In this document: piece by piece, positions 53,673-64,000 of the stretch | Layout: every line of letters starts with the position of its first letter | Position numbering within the stretch: the first letter of the stretch is position 1 | From: Pterois miles | Taxonomy: Eukaryota; Chordata; Actinopteri; Perciformes; Scorpaenidae | NCBI GenBank assembly: GCA_947000775.1 | Contig: CAMQGK010000144.1 | Location: 7,797,001 to 7,861,000, forward strand | Direction of reading: 5' to 3' | Length of the DNA stretch: 64,000 bases | Notes under the pieces: generated by a model | What the model was told of the DNA's origin: nothing | What the model saw: the letters and a program-made list of their open reading frames with translations, nothing else | Database searches by the model: none | Program-made: the position numbers and the translations under genes

Positions 53673-54366
53673 TTTTATTCTAGGACTGTCAATCGAATAA
53701 AATAGTTAATTATGACTGATCAAAAATTAATCACATTTTTTTATGTGTTCAAAATGTACCTTAAAGGGAGATTTGTCAAGTATTTAATACTCTTATCAAC
53801 ATGGGAATGGACAAATATGATGCTTTATGCAAATATTTGTATATATTCATTATTGGAAATCAATTAACAACACAAAACAATGATAAACATTGTCCAGAAA
53901 CTCTCACAGGTACTTTATGTAGCATTAAAAAATATGCTCAAATCATAACACGGCAAGCTGCAGCCCAACAGGCAACAACAGCTGTCAGTGTGTCAGTGTG
54001 CTGACTTGACAATGACTTGCCCCAAACTGCATGTGATTATCATAAAGTGGGCATGTCTGTAAAGGGGAGACTCGTGGGTACCCACAGAACCCATTTTCAT
54101 TCACATATCTTGAGGTCAGAGGTTAAAGGACCCCTTTGAAAATGGCCCTGACAGTTTTTCGTCACCAAAAAGATGGAGAGTTATTTAACCTCCTTCGAGA
54201 TAAGCTAGTATGACCAATGGACCATGTACCAATGGATTTCTTAGGTTTTCTAGTTTCATATCAGTATCTTTACTCTAACTTTAAAACTGAGCCTGCTGCA
54301 ACCTAAAAGACGTGAGTTGTGTTAAAGCATTATTATCACTTTAACTTAGACAGCCCTATTTTATTG
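53673..54366 (+). mobile_element. hAT-like element H1, full-length reference copy
   Basis: The element spans 53681-54358 with inverted ends TAGGACTGTC and GACAGCCCTA. The flanks are TTTTATTC (53673-53680) and TTTTATTG (54359-54366), an 8 bp target duplication with one mismatch, as expected for hAT. The ~678 bp interior is non-coding. Confidence 0.82.
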
Positions 54367-54933
54367 CATTCTGCAATGTGAAATGCCACCTCACAAAGAC
54401 AACAGCTCAAACTGGCCTCTCACTGGCAATCCAAATGGTCAACTATGACCGGATGAGATTTCAAAGTGACCCGTGTGACCTTTGTTGTGCGGTCAGGTGA
54501 TAGAGAAGAGGAAAAACGTGAAAGGTCTCGTGGATTAGTGCCTCTGTGTTGGAGAGGGGGAACTGGTCCAGGAGCCTCATTACACTGACAGCAGATTAGT
54601 GCTCCGCGGCGCCAGAGCAGACGGTGCAAGATTAACTTTGATGTGCGATTCCACACAGAGCAGCCGCTGGATATCAGCTCCCTCCACCAAATGGCCCCTT
54701 AACTCTGAGTTTGCAGCGTGTGCATTCATGAGTTACAGTATCTAAAAATCTGCACTAGAGAACAGTCACCAGACTTTGGGCTCAGTGAGTTTGTCCTATT
54801 GGTAATATTATACTTAGTGTGAGGAAACATTTACAATGTGTTCAATATAAATGTGCCAGTTTTAGCCATTTAAATTATTTTGTATTTACTGATTAGTTTC
54901 ACTATCAATTAATCTAATCTTTTATTATTATTA

Positions 54934-55252
54934 TTAAAGGGGCACTCCACCAACTTTGAGATTCCACATCATGAGGAGCCATCTGGGTTATCTGCACTTC
55001 AAATTTAAAAAGCCTCAGTTATAAACTAGAAGTGTAGATTTTTGAAAGAAATGGGCATTTACCAGTCAGGGAGGGTTTAATGAAAGATGCTTACGAGTTG
55101 CATTTGGGGAATTGTAAATCCAGTTTATTCTTACTAGGGAAGCCTCTCAGCCTCTGCTGTCTCAATTTTGACAGGTTTTTTTTTTTAATCTGTCTCTCAC
55201 ATGCCCAAACTTTATGGGAATTCAATAATAAATCACTGAAGTAGCCCTTTAA
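54934..55252 (+). mobile_element. TTAA-bounded miniature element, family D
   Basis: The ends TTAAAGGGGCACTCCACCAA and CACTGAAGTAGCCCTTTAA are imperfect inverted repeats. Interior motifs include GATTCCACATCATGAGGAGC. Only one copy was seen here. Confidence 0.65.
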
Positions 55253-55693
55253 TCTGTTAACTGTTGAACTATTAAATGTAAATGTATAAGAAATAATTGA
55301 AAATGCCCATCACTAGACCTGAAGTCTGACCAGCAGTTCAAAACTGAAGGTTACTTAATTGACAATTATAGAAGACAAAGAAAAGCAGCACTTCCTCTCA
55401 TTTGAGAAGACTGAACTGGTGAATGTTTTGAAATAAAAACTATTAAGTTCACATTTCAACAGATCCATCTCTCAGACAACTGAGCAAACTCCACTGATAA
55501 AGAAAGAGTTAGTAAATAGACCTTATACTGGGATTGTTTAGTTAAGTTTAGTTTAACTACTATTTCAAAAGTCAAAAAATTGATTCACTAGCATGCTGCA
55601 GTCTTTGTGCAGGTTAATAAACCCAGGAGCAGTGGGATGCTATGAAACACCCACAGAGTAACTTGGGATTTAGTGTCTTTCTCACACTACGAC

Positions 55694-55862
55694 ATCGGGG
55701 TGCTGTTGTAGCTCACTGGGTAGAGCAGGCGCCCCGTGTACCAAGGCTGAGTCCTTGCTGCAATGGCCCCGTGTTTGAATCTGGCCTGGGCCCTTTGCTG
55801 CACGTAGTCCCCTCTGTCTCCCCCTTTCAAATACTGTCACTGTCAAAAAAAAAAAAAAAAAA
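55694..55862 (+). mobile_element. tRNA-derived SINE, family S2, better-preserved copy
   Basis: The A box TGTAGCTCACTGGGTAGAGC and B box region GTGTTTGAATCTGG are followed by CCCCTCTGTCTCCCCCTTTC and a poly-A tail (from ~55845). It matches the copy at 13692. Confidence 0.85.
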
Positions 55863-58800
55863 AGATCAATTATGTTTAACATTTTGACACGGAGGAGCAT
55901 TTGCGCGCTGCCTTCCTCCAGCATTGAACAGCCTATCCTCAGCCTTCCATGTGATGACGCTGTATAAGTCTCCATCTGGTGGATGAACTGTGGTACTGCA
56001 CTCATCCTAATGGCATTGGCCTTCAATAAGGGCATGAGCTGATCAAATAGACCAAAGAGCTATGTTTTCTTTCAATGGGAACATGTATAGAAGTCTGTTT
56101 GAACTTTTATTTTCATGGTTGGCAGAAACTTTGTTTGAATTTTGATTGTGATGCCGACTTAATGATGTTTACTTTGTGGTCACTAGGCTGCCTTAGTTAG
56201 AGCAACTAAGTATACTTCAAAATAATTCCACAGTTGTTTGATTGATTTCATTTATTCTGTGGAACCACCGCAGGCCCCTAAACAGTGTCTTTCATAGGAC
56301 AGCTTGCATTCAAACATGCACATGTTTTAGGGAGACGCCATCGCAGTAATGGCGTGTTTACATGTAAATTAAATCAAGTTTTACAGTTACCTGAGAAAGT
56401 TTCAAATGGCACAGTTGGTACCCTAATGTACGAAAATGGCCAATTTCAAGAATCCGCCTAAACACGCCTCTACTAAAACCTCTCCAGTTTTGCGCTGCTT
56501 CACTTTATTAGCGATGCCATGGTGTACAGTTTTGTTAGGCGGAAGTTAAATCTTTCATTTATGCTGTGTTCCATCTTCATCACATATATACTGATGGCTT
56601 CACCTCTGCAGAAATCTGTAACCTTTATTACGATATCAAGATTATTCAAAAAGAGCTTGTAGTGGCAGATATACGCTATTCATTTTGGCTATGTCATTCT
56701 CGAGCAGGGGCCAGAGGCCTATAGTTCAAGAGGTTATAAAGGCCTTAAAAGAAAGTAAGCAAACACAGTAATGCCCAGAATGTGGAGGAAAGGAGAAAGT
56801 CTCAGGATAATACATGTTGGGGGGAGGATTGATTTTACTAATACTCAACACCAGAAAACTTCTAGATTCTGTTTGAGTTGCAACTTTAAATTGTCTATAT
56901 CAGCTCTTTACACCAAACAGCTGCAGCCCCTCATCTTCAAGTTCGCTTCCTGTAGCCTACACTACGCTCTCATGCAGGGTAGTTAACGCCTCGTATGGGA
57001 CAGAGTAAGCAGATGCAGAACTCAAAACAGGAATGGCCTCAGATTGATTGTCATACCAGTGAAAGAAGCATTTTAAAGGGGCGTCTTTGAAACAAATATC
57101 AAGGTGCAAATTCCAGCCGTTTAAAAAAAAAAAAAAAAAACAGCTGCAAGTTCAAAGGAACACTTCAAAATCTCACAGTGAGGCTGAGGGGAATAGCGGA
57201 GGTTGGGATGAGACAGAAAGAGTGGTGAAGCATAAAACTGCACTGAGCGCTCGCTCAGAGAGTGTGGACAGCAGCCAGGCTGGCGACAGCAGCGAGCCCA
57301 GATAACGGCGAGCACCAGGAACCAGCGAGAACCTGTGGGGAAGTATTGGGAAGAGCTACATCTCTTCTAACAGCTGCTGACTGGCCCCTGGGGCAGAGTA
57401 GAGCTGCTATAGCTGCAGCTGTATCCAGCATCTCTCCAACTGCACCACGCTACTCCATGCGCATTGGGACATCATTACTTTTTCCATTTCACTCCACGAG
57501 ACTTCTCCTGTCAAATCAAAAAATGACACGAAAAATAATAACTCAGGGCCATGGGTGGAACAACAACAACACCACCACCGAAAGGTCATTTTACCGATGA
57601 AAACTGGTCTTGCATCCACACAATCTATCAGTCATCAACGGGTTTATAGCTGTGTCTGCTTTCACAGTAGGGGTGGCTGAAGCCTGAATTAAACTGACCC
57701 TGGGCCAGCGGGAGAAAGCATGTGAACTTAATGACACAACTCCCCATTATTTTTAACTTCAGCATCTTCGTCACTGCAGAGGACATGCCTCCTGATGAAT
57801 AATGATGTTAACACTCTGAAGGCAGCTTTGGCTCCATCACAGACACATACGAATGTACCGTTAACAATCGTGACTGAATGAAGGTTATTCATTTTAATCA
57901 CACTACAGCACACCCTCCCTCCCACTATCCCAGGGGGTTGCTATATTTAAGCACTTTTTCATTTCTTCTCCTTTTTTTGGTCTTGGCTGATGGCAAGGCA
58001 ATTGCTTTGTGGGACGTCTGCCCTTGAAGAATCAGACAACAGAAGGAGATATTTTTACATACTGTAGATGTGGAGTGAGAGCAAGCTGTATCAAATTGAC
58101 TGTGTAGTGTTAAGAAATCAAATCACAGGCGCTCCCCCCCACCCCCACCTGCTTTCTAGCTTTTATTTCTCTTTTTTTTTTTTTAAATGTTTCCCCTCCG
58201 AAACAGAAGTGATGTTGGTTTTGTACCTGTACTCTAAGATTAGCAGTATGTCCTGGGGGAGAGAGAGAAAGAGCTGAAACACTTGTCTCCCATCTCTCCC
58301 ATTCATTCGCCCGCTTTCTAATTGGTCTTCTCCATCTGTTGAGGTCTACAAATTGTCTTCTGGGGATGCTACAGCTAAAACATCCTATCAAACACTCAAA
58401 TACTACAGGGAGAGTCTTCTTGGAGTGCTGCCATACCAGGCGCTGAAAGAGAAGTTTGTGTGTGTGTGTGTGTGTGTCGTGATGTACTGTATAATCAGAT
58501 GTCCAGCAGCATACAGCCTGGAGATAAGTAGATATATGGCATACGCTGAACCCTGATTTGAAGCTGGCAAGATCGACTGCTTGGAAAATTAATCTACCAC
58601 GTAGCAGATCTGTCGGCAGTGAGTGACATACTTTAATAAGAATTATTTCCCAAGATGACAATGTTGATAAGTTCCCGAAATACAGTGTCAGTAGTATCGA
58701 CTGTATGTCACATGCCCATCTGATAAATGTTTCTTCACTGCAGTCCCCAAAGATTTTTAAATTCTGAAAAAGTTTTTTTGATTCTCTTCCAGTTCGTACT

Positions 58801-60432
58801 TGGGAGTCGTTAATGATATGGGAAATTGTGTTCCTCGCGCTTGTCACTCTTTACATCCCATTGACTGGGAGTTGAATACTCAGGAGCGAGCAGTGGGATG
58901 TGTGACAGTGTATTTGTGGTGATGATTACAGCCCATTAACTTTGATGGATGCCGTTTCATAGAAAAGATGACGGGAGTTGGAACGCGGCGGCGACGCAGC
59001 TTGTTTATCTGTCACCGACGTGTGTACACAAAAATGTGGAGGAGAGCCCCGAGGTGTAAACTGTAGCAAGGTCCATGCAAAATTGATTTTTTTTGGATCT
59101 GAATGAGACCACTTCACCTTTGGAGGTAATTGAATGTCACATAGAGAGGCTGATGCCGGATCCGTCTCCCAGCATGCTCAGGCGTGATTCCCCTGTGACC
59201 TCCAGAGGACAGCAAGGATCAAACATCACTAACAGCATTTATATCAGGGATGTACACAGTGTGTTCCCATGCATGTGAGAGTAAGTCTGCATGTGCATTT
59301 CAGTGAGACTAAGCTGGACCTGATTGCAGTGTCCAGCTTTATCAATGCGAACTGTCTGAGCTACTTTCTTCTCTGCTCAACTCAATTGTCTTTGCCTTTC
59401 AGTCCAAATGTGTGGCTTAGTTAAAATGAGACACACTCCGTTTGTCTGTGGCCGTTATGTAAAGATAAGGCCATGCATGCCAGACATCTAACTCTTAAGC
59501 TGCTCCACAGGGATTACGGACAATTGGCTAAGGGGAAAAATACAAATAATAATCAACTGTTTACGGTTTTTCACTAATACCTTGAAAAAGAAGCGAAAAT
59601 CCCTGCATGGAAATGCAACGCTTAAGCATCTGAGATACTCCTGTGTAGGACGCCTGCAGGGAGACACACAGGCAGGAAATCCTTTACTGTAGGTGGGAGA
59701 AGAACCCACACTTCAATAAATAACACCTAGGCGAACATTTCAATCTACAGTAACTATTGTCCATCCAGATTCTGAATAAAGCTTTGAAATTGTTGCCATT
59801 TTTAAGTCAGTGAAAACCAGCCATTACAGCTTCAGAAGGCATTGACAGGATAAGATTAGGATTTGTCATTTTAATGCTTCAATATGCTTACCTGGTGTGA
59901 ACTTGTTAGTTGGTAGCCTAACTTACCCCCTGGGGTGTATTCACTACTTTCATGTAGGCTTTAAAACCCAAATACCTTAATACCTGAACTGAATACACAA
60001 AATAAATTGTTATGGACTTTTAACATCTTCACAAGCGGAGCTTGGGAGGATCCGGCCAATGGTAGAAAAAGTTAGTAATACTTTGGGTCGGGTTTACACC
60101 TAAAGGTCCGGTTCCTGAACCAAATCAATGTAAGGATGAAGAATTGGTTCAGGTTTACAACCTTAGTAAAGGCTAAAGTGAGACAGTCCAGAAATTGTAA
60201 ACAAAACTCGTGGTGGAAATATTATTCGATTATTGGTCAGTATTTAAAATTCAGAATTCCCCCTTTTCAGATTTCTACCATCATTACTGATGCGTTCATG
60301 CGTAAGTGGTAGGAGTGGGGGACAAAAATCAATACAGCATAATATCACAATATTTTGAGGCAATATTCTATCAATACACAGATGCCAAGTAACTTTTATT
60401 ATATACACTATTAACTTCTTAACAATCTGACG

Positions 60433-60815
60433 GTTCTGTCTTTCGAAGGTTGTAGTAGGGTCAGTCGAGAAAGTTTGCTGCAGCTGGTGGGCGGTGCTTG
60501 GTATTTCCTCAACTGATCTCAACATGGCTGCTGGGTCACAAACGTTCTCATTTTACAGCTAAACTGTAACAACTGAAGAGAGAAATATTAATTCTAGTAA
60601 CAGAATATTGATTCATATTTGATCAGCGCTGCCTAGTTTGACCGTTCGATCTGAGTTTGTGAGTGATTGACAGGCTCCAGCTCGGCTCTGATTGGTTGTT
60701 TTCCACTGGCCTGTGAAATCTTGCAGATGCCATTAGGAGCACCGGAGGACACCGGTTTTATAAAAATAACTTTTTAAAATAATATTTGCTTGATTTCTAC
60801 CCACTGCAGCTTTAA
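60433..60815 (+). mobile_element. TTAA family C copy 2, 5' truncated
   Basis: It shares with 16004-16652 the blocks GGGCGGTGCTTGGTATT, CAGCGCTGCCTAGTTTGACC and CCAGCTCGGCTCTGATTGGT, and ends CCCACTGCAGCTTTAA. The 5' terminal repeat is missing. Confidence 0.75.
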
Positions 60816-62964
60816 CTAAATACAGCTGTCAAATACTTGCAGTGGAGAAAAAAAATTTAATATTTCCTTCTGAAATAAAAAGTTGCATACAGCAGAAATA
60901 TTCAAATGAAGACTGAGTAGAAAACAGAAAATTTTAAGTAAGTACAATATTGTGCAAATTAATGTTGGTTCACTAATAAAATCGATGTACTACTTACAAA
61001 CATTAATAGGCAATATTATGTCATTTCTTTCTCGTCTCTCACACTTTGTTAGGGTACTGATGATGGCAATGCTTTCAAAGTCTTCTTGGAGTTGTCTGCC
61101 TTCAGGAAGATGCCGTCCAAATCCTGACTTCTCCTCACCTGAACCCATCAAAACCAGAAACACCTAAGGCAGTGTTGTCATGGAAGAACTGAAGAACCCA
61201 CTTCAGACAATGTGCCACCTGCCAAGCCAAATTTATGAACTGTATGTGGAGTATCCAAAGTGCATCAACAATATTTTATCTTTATTCAACAGGTGACGCT
61301 GATCCTGGATAGAGACGAGCTGATACCCAGATTTCAAAGTGCAAGGCTGCCTGCCTTGACAAAATATATACAAATGGTACACTGGCTGTTTTGACAGTGT
61401 GTCTTTTATTACCAGTGTCATTTTGAGAAAAACATTTTGATTAAAAATTTAATAAAGGCATTTTGTGTTTATTAGTGAATAAGACGTGAGTTTAATAAAT
61501 GATGACAAACGCTATATGAAAGTGGAAAATCTAGTCATTGCAACTTCACGTATGAATAATTTGTCTTTTCGTGTATTGAAGCATTGTTACTTCCAGTCTT
61601 CTAGCATTCAAGAAATTTCACTATTACAATCACATGATTATTTTAAGGCAATTACTTCAATGTTCTAAGTAATCTGAGACAGTCATATGGTATTCAAACA
61701 GAGTGAATATACCTAATGACTTTCCACCACAAGATCCTTCTCCGAGACAAGATGGTAAAACACCTATAATGTGAAGCTACAACACAATGACAGCTAACCG
61801 TCCTTAACTGAACACTGACAAGATTTCTTTTAGCAGTGATGTAGAAATGAGCTGTGATAACACCATCAAATGTGAGAGTCATCCGGTGTGATGGTAGAGC
61901 AAGAAGTAGCAGGTCTTACCATTTTTAGACTTGTCGTGCAGTTATACCTTGACAGACTGTAGTTACTACTGACAGTAGTTAAAACCAGCAGCTCTGTAAG
62001 GCTGAACTCGCTGAAGGCACAGGGCTGCTTTGAGCTAAACGTAAATGTCAGCTTTGTAATATGGTCACGATGACAATGCTAACGTGCTGATTTTAGCAGG
62101 TATAATGTTCACCATATTCTCCATCTGAGCCTGCTGTGTTACCATGCAAAATACAGCTGAGGCTGATGGGAATGTCATTAGTAGGCGATTGCAGGCATTT
62201 AGTCATAAACCAAAGAATTGGACAACTTGAAATGTTGACCTGATGATGGTGCTATGCTGTATTATCCACATAGCAAATGCAAAGATACTGTTTACAAAAT
62301 GCTTGCTTTTAGTGTGGCTAAACATGTCAAGGTTTTAAAAATAGATAAATTGGACATTACCTGTACACACAGGTATAAATAAACAGCTATAAAAAAAATA
62401 AACATAAATAGGGCCTATACAAAGGTACACATCATCTCATCTTCCACAGCGGAGAAGCAGATGATTAAATGGCAGGAACAAATTTACTGAAGGCCAACAA
62501 ATGAATATCAGCTAGAATAAAGAAAAGTCCTGCCAGCTTCATTCACTACAAACATAACAAGACACAAATATCACATATTTTGGCTCAAGTTTTAAGTTTT
62601 CAGCAGTCTGCTTCTGTAGTTGCCTTACTACGTTCAGCCAGCGGGAAATAAAGACAGCGGCACTCTGTCATTGCAACCCACATTGTGGTCAAAGGTCAAA
62701 GGAAAAACTATTGTGAGACTTGTTGTCTGACCACCTATCCTGACCTTAACCATTCAAGGTCAATGCCTAACCTTTACCCACTCAAAGTCAATACCTAACC
62801 TTAACCATTCAAGGTCAAAGCCTAACCTTTACCCACTCAAGGTCAGTGCCTAGCTTCTATCTTATCCATCTTAAGAGAGTTTCCCAAATTGTGGTTAACT
62901 TCTACACATTATCACTTGTGGCGGCAGTCCCGTCAAATGAAAGCAGCCACATCTGTAGATGACG

Positions 62965-63320
62965 TTAATGGATTCATCCATCCATCCATTATCTGTAACT
63001 GCTTATCCTATTTAAGGTTCGCGGGGGCGCTCAAGCCAATCCCAGCTGACACTGCAAAGACAGGATAGACCCGAACAGCCAGTCACCAATCACCAGTCTA
63101 TCACAGGGCTGACACATAGAGACAGACTACCATTCATGCTCACATTCACACCTAGGAGCAATTTAGAGTCAACAGTTAACCTAATCTACATGAATCTGAA
63201 GCCAGAATCCAGAGAAAACCCTCACTAACATGGAGAGAACATGCAAAGTGGAAGGACCCCTGTCTGACCTTATTGCTATGAGGGGACAGTGCTAAGCATT
63301 GCACCACCATGCAGCCCCAC
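62965..63320. mobile_element. Second, degraded copy of the CATT-started fish repeat
   Basis: It has CATCCATCCATCC, then CTGCTTATCC, CACATTCACACC, GAGCAATTTAGAGTCAACAG and CACCACCATGCAGCCCC in the same order as 5130-5497, with many substitutions. Confidence 0.75.
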
Positions 63321-63962
63321 CTTTATGAATCACCAAAGTAATTACATGTCATCCTGAGGGGAGCATGAACATCTGTTCAAAGTTTCAAGACAAGCCATCC
63401 AACGGTTGTAAAGATATTTCACTTAAAACTGCAAATGTCAACCTCATGGTGGTGCTACAGGAAAAGTCAGAGAATCACCACAGTCAGCAGGCTTCATCCT
63501 CAGGGGACCACGGATATCTGTACAAAATGTCATGGAAATCCATCCAATAGTTGTGGAGATAATTTATTTTCAGTCTGTAATTAAAGTGGTGGGCCAACTA
63601 GCTGACAGACGGACATTGCACTTCATCCAGTGTGGCTAAAAAAACTCACTGAAGTAACCTTGAAAAATACTGTGGTTATATCACGGTGGGATAGTAAATA
63701 ACACTGAAATACAGACAAAAGACAGACATTGATATGTGATGCCTTCAACCTGCCATGTGACTGCTCTGGATTTACAGGTGGTGGGCACAATAAAAGCATC
63801 ATCACCATTTCCCTTTGTGAAGATTTAATGCTCGATCCCCATTGAGACTGTGGCAGTAAAGTGTTGATTTAACACTGTGGTAATTCTATAAGACTTATTT
63901 AAGGTAATTCAATTGCATCGCATTGTTGTGTGTGATTGACTGTTGACTATCTTCATAACAGG

Positions 63963-64000
63963 GGGCGGCAGTAGCTCAGTCCGTAAGGACTTGGGTTAGG
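63963..64000 (+). mobile_element. tRNA-derived SINE, family S1, cut by the window edge
   Basis: GGCGGCAGTAGCTCAGTCCG is the A-box head of family S1, as in the reverse of 15723-15700. The rest is outside the window. Confidence 0.7.

Noticed and set aside
58110..58847. 245-codon open frame on the minus strand inside presumed kcnd intron 1
   Set aside because: It opens with GTG, has no internal Met codon at all, contains a CA-microsatellite (His-Thr) run and has no recognisable domain. The length is unusual for chance but the content does not look coding.

Overview
The window looks like nuclear DNA of a teleost fish, most likely a percomorph. It carries spliced vertebrate genes with GT-AG introns, long dinucleotide microsatellites, tRNA-derived SINEs, hAT-like and TTAA-bounded miniature transposons, and an L1-like LINE fragment. 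I identify five genes by joining exons whose splice sites and reading phases agree.

Layout. (1) 113-3636, minus: the first eight coding exons of hsp90b1 (GRP94/endoplasmin); the rest lies beyond the left edge. Its promoter side carries two exact ER-stress elements. (2) 3.9-8.6 kb: AT-rich intergenic DNA with an L1-like ORF2 remnant that was itself hit by another repeat. (3) 8672-22818, plus: a complete 14-exon nt5dc3 (574 aa), divergent from hsp90b1, with introns full of repeats. (4) 25608-27997, plus: a complete 4-exon non-visual opsin (356 aa). (5) 32003-34862, plus: a complete 2-exon orphan class A GPCR (525 aa) with a very long third intracellular loop. (6) 36702-43715, minus: the last five coding exons of a Kv4 (kcnd) A-type potassium channel, most like KCND2. 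(7) 43.7-64 kb: apparently part of its first intron, with no Kv4 first exon visible, so that exon should lie beyond the right edge.

The genes do not form one pathway: an ER chaperone, a HAD-family 5'-nucleotidase-like protein, two unrelated GPCRs and a neuronal potassium channel. The divergent hsp90b1/nt5dc3 pair matches, from memory, the arrangement on human chromosome 12 and looks like conserved synteny. I found no CRISPR array, operon or microbial-type system.

The most unusual features are the paired ERSEs of hsp90b1, the opsin with its counterion glutamate in the second extracellular loop rather than in helix III, the unassigned long-loop GPCR, a segment repeated around the nt5dc3 first exon, and several transposon insertions whose history can be read directly, including a TTAA target duplication. 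All repeat family names are from memory and were not searched.
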